From a virus: a stretch of DNA of 30,664 nucleotides. Where the stretch lies: the IMG/VR virus record IMGVR_UViG_3300027747_000072, positions 1 through 30,664 of that record; one strand, given 5' to 3'. Numbering within the stretch: position 1 is the stretch's first letter; each line of letters opens with the position of its first letter. Below, in pieces: positions 29,405 to 30,664 of the stretch. Made by a program: the position numbers and the translations under genes. A model generated the notes under the pieces. That model made no database searches and was not told the DNA's origin. It worked only from the letters and a program-made list of their open reading frames with translations.

Positions 29405-30664
29405 TCAGTAGTAGGCCGCTTTCCTTCGGCGTGGGACAAAGTCTTCCTCGTCATCCGTGTTTAAACGAAGAAAGCCGCCCTGCCGGAACCTTAACAGCGC
29501 CTGACTGGTTGAGTCAACTAAGTCGTCGTGATCTCCGTTGGGGAACGAAGCACACTCCTCCATGACCTCTTCAGCCCAGCGTCTGTCTGGACACCAGACA
29601 AAGCCGGACGCAAATATGTCAGATATTGCGTTTACACGGGCTATCTTATCATTGCCTTTGCTTGGCGTGAACTCTTGTAAGGGTATACCAGTGCGTCGCA
29701 TTTCATAGATCAGCGGCGCTCCAGCCGCCTTCTTTTCGATCAATAAAGTGTCGGGCTCCCATTCGTTGTACATCTCAAACGCCTTGGCTTTGAGTTCGGG
29801 GAACTCCATGCGGTCTTTAAACGCATCCAGCAGAATGATGTTTGGCTGTTCAACGCCCTTTTCATTGGGATGTTTAAACACTCCCCATGTGGTACAGGCT
29901 GAATAGTCGGCCCGATTGTGCTTTTCAAAGGCTGTATCCCAGCTTTGGATGGTGTATTCACACTGCGGCGGGTGATCTTTGTCCCAAATCTTCCACATTT
30001 CCCGCTTAATCAGCGCACCGCCCTCGGATGTTGGGTTTTGTTGGTACTGAGCCTCCCATTTTGAGACTGGAATCTCTGCTTTGATGGCCTCAAGCTCTTC
30101 TTGTGACCAAAATTCAGGCCAAAGAGGGGCTCCGGACGGCATTAATGCGGGGAATTCAATAATTTCCCAGTCATCGCCGTCTCTTTTGATGGAATTTGCA
30201 ATGACTTGGCCCGTCAAATCCTTCTTTGACCAGCGTGTCATCACAATAATGATGGCTCCGCCGGGTTGAAGACGCTGTCGAGGGCCTGAGCCGTACCATT
30301 CATAGACCCTGTCGTACACCTTCGGGTCGTTTTGCATGGCTTCCTGCTCGGAATGCGGGTCATCAATGATCAAAACATCAGCGCCCTTGCCGGTTACAGC
30401 GCCACCGACACCAATAGCAAAGTAGTCACCGCCCTTGTTTGTATTCCAGCGCCCTGCCGCCTTGCTGTCTGTGGATAACTTTGTGGGAAAGATACGCTGG
30501 TAAGGAGCCGTGTTGACCAAGTTCCTGACCTTACGACCAAAACCCACGGACAATTCCGCCGTGTGGGCGGTCTGAATGATCTTCTTGTGCGGGAATTTTC
30601 CCAAGAACCAAGAGGGAAAGAGAAAAGATGCGAACTCTGACTTGGTATGGCGGGGCGGCATATT
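29405..30664 (-). CDS. terL: Terminase large subunit (5' end cut by window edge)
   Basis: ATPase-nuclease that cuts and pumps phage DNA into the procapsid through the portal. The visible part is about 419 codons. It opens with PPRHTKSE, a Walker A-like P-loop, so the methionine just before it is probably internal and the true start lies beyond base 30664. Walker B is LIIDD at visible residues 97-101, followed by a TRW coupling motif near 142. RNase-H-type nuclease acids fit D242 (SWDTAF), E309 (LLIEKK) and the DHDDLVD cluster at 377-383. The gene ends 8 bases before the portal start, the usual terminase-portal pairing. Two GTTTAAAC palindromes lie inside it. The family call is secure from motifs; the packaging type (cos, pac or terminal repeats) cannot be told. 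Confidence 0.95.
   Translation of the reverse strand, partial: NMPPRHTKSEFASFLFPSWFLGKFPHKKIIQTAHTAELSVGFGRKVRNLVNTAPYQRIFPTKLSTDSKAAGRWNTNKGGDYFAIGVGGAVTGKGADVLIIDDPHSEQEAMQNDPKVYDRVYEWYGSGPRQRLQPGGAIIIVMTRWSKKDLTGQVIANSIKRDGDDWEIIEFPALMPSGAPLWPEFWSQEELEAIKAEIPVSKWEAQYQQNPTSEGGALIKREMWKIWDKDHPPQCEYTIQSWDTAFEKHNRADYSACTTWGVFKHPNEKGVEQPNIILLDAFKDRMEFPELKAKAFEMYNEWEPDTLLIEKKAAGAPLIYEMRRTGIPLQEFTPSKGNDKIARVNAISDIFASGFVWCPDRRWAEEVMEECASFPNGDHDDLVDSTSQALLRFRQGGFLRLNTDDEEDFVPRRRKAAYY

Larger units (their letters stand above)
2287..29879. repeat. Dispersed palindrome GTTTAAAC, 14 exact copies
   Basis: Exact copies begin at 2287, 4423, 4791, 15283, 15442, 16755, 18378, 19094, 22574, 23256, 26933, 26952, 29459 and 29872. 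Three lie between genes, occupying all of the three longest gaps, and eleven lie in genes in two different frames, coding Leu-Asn (TTA AAC) or Phe-Lys (TTT AAA). Chance would give about one half copy in 30.7 kb. Another dozen or so seven-of-eight matches exist (for example 7774, 12747, 17279, 29816). None is exact between 4799 and 15282. The function is unknown. Confidence 0.85.

Noticed and set aside
2287-29879. GTTTAAAC sites as cloning scars (PmeI)
   Set aside because: Fourteen dispersed sites inside conserved reading frames and gaps cannot come from cloning.
1-30664. tRNA genes, insertion sequences, integrase or attachment sites
   Set aside because: None seen: genes are nearly back to back, gaps are below 170 bases, and no transposase, integrase or cloverleaf-like segment was noticed.

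Overview
The window is a stretch of a tailed bacteriophage genome holding almost only virion-assembly, adsorption and lysis genes. Every supported gene lies on the minus strand, so transcription runs from base 30664 toward base 1. Packing is extreme: most stop and start codons overlap or sit within about 15 bases, and nearly every gene has an AGGAG-type ribosome binding site. I see no integrase, repressor, tRNA, replication gene or host-like gene. The gene set fits a short-tailed (podovirus-like) phage: there is a portal, a gp4/tail-tubular-A-like neck, a tubular-B-like nozzle protein and glycine/alanine-rich internal proteins, but no tail tube, sheath or long tape measure. The host cannot be read from the sequence. 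An M15 peptidase endolysin and strong Shine-Dalgarno sites suggest a Gram-negative bacterium, which is inference.

Layout in transcription order. (1) Packaging and head, 30664-22605: terminase large subunit (cut by the window edge), portal, a 63-aa protein, a GroES-like co-chaperonin, scaffold, a 152-aa protein, a probable capsid-accessory protein, the major capsid protein, a strong terminator, a probable promoter with a structured leader, and a 177-aa virion protein. (2) 22558-16600: an 880-aa virion protein, a GT-A glycosyltransferase, and a run of small Lys/Gly-rich proteins, several sharing a DG-[IC]-A-x-[RK]-G-K-T-x-G motif. (3) Neck, 16600-14058: a gp4-like adaptor carrying an apparent extra beta module, a zinc-ribbon protein, two more small basic proteins and a second adaptor. 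(4) Fibres and adhesins, 14046-6363: several beta-rich proteins, a fibre with three 51-residue repeats, and a 1143-aa adhesin with a polyglycine tip. (5) Lysis block, 6353-4461: a zinc-ribbon protein, a C-terminally anchored protein that appears to start at ATT, an overlapping membrane/coiled-coil protein, a 3-TM holin and an M15 endolysin. (6) Nozzle and ejection proteins, 4458-1.

The head genes build and fill the capsid, the co-chaperonin probably helps fold a virion protein, the neck and nozzle seal it, the fibres bind the host, the internal proteins leave with the DNA, and the lysis block opens the cell.

The most unusual signals are: 14 exact copies of the palindrome GTTTAAAC (under one expected by chance), present in all three of the longest intergenic gaps yet absent from the fibre and most of the lysis region; the family of small basic proteins with a shared motif; a conserved-looking gene with no ATG, GTG, TTG or CTG start; and a glycosyltransferase placed inside the virion operon. 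Counts were made by eye and should be recomputed.
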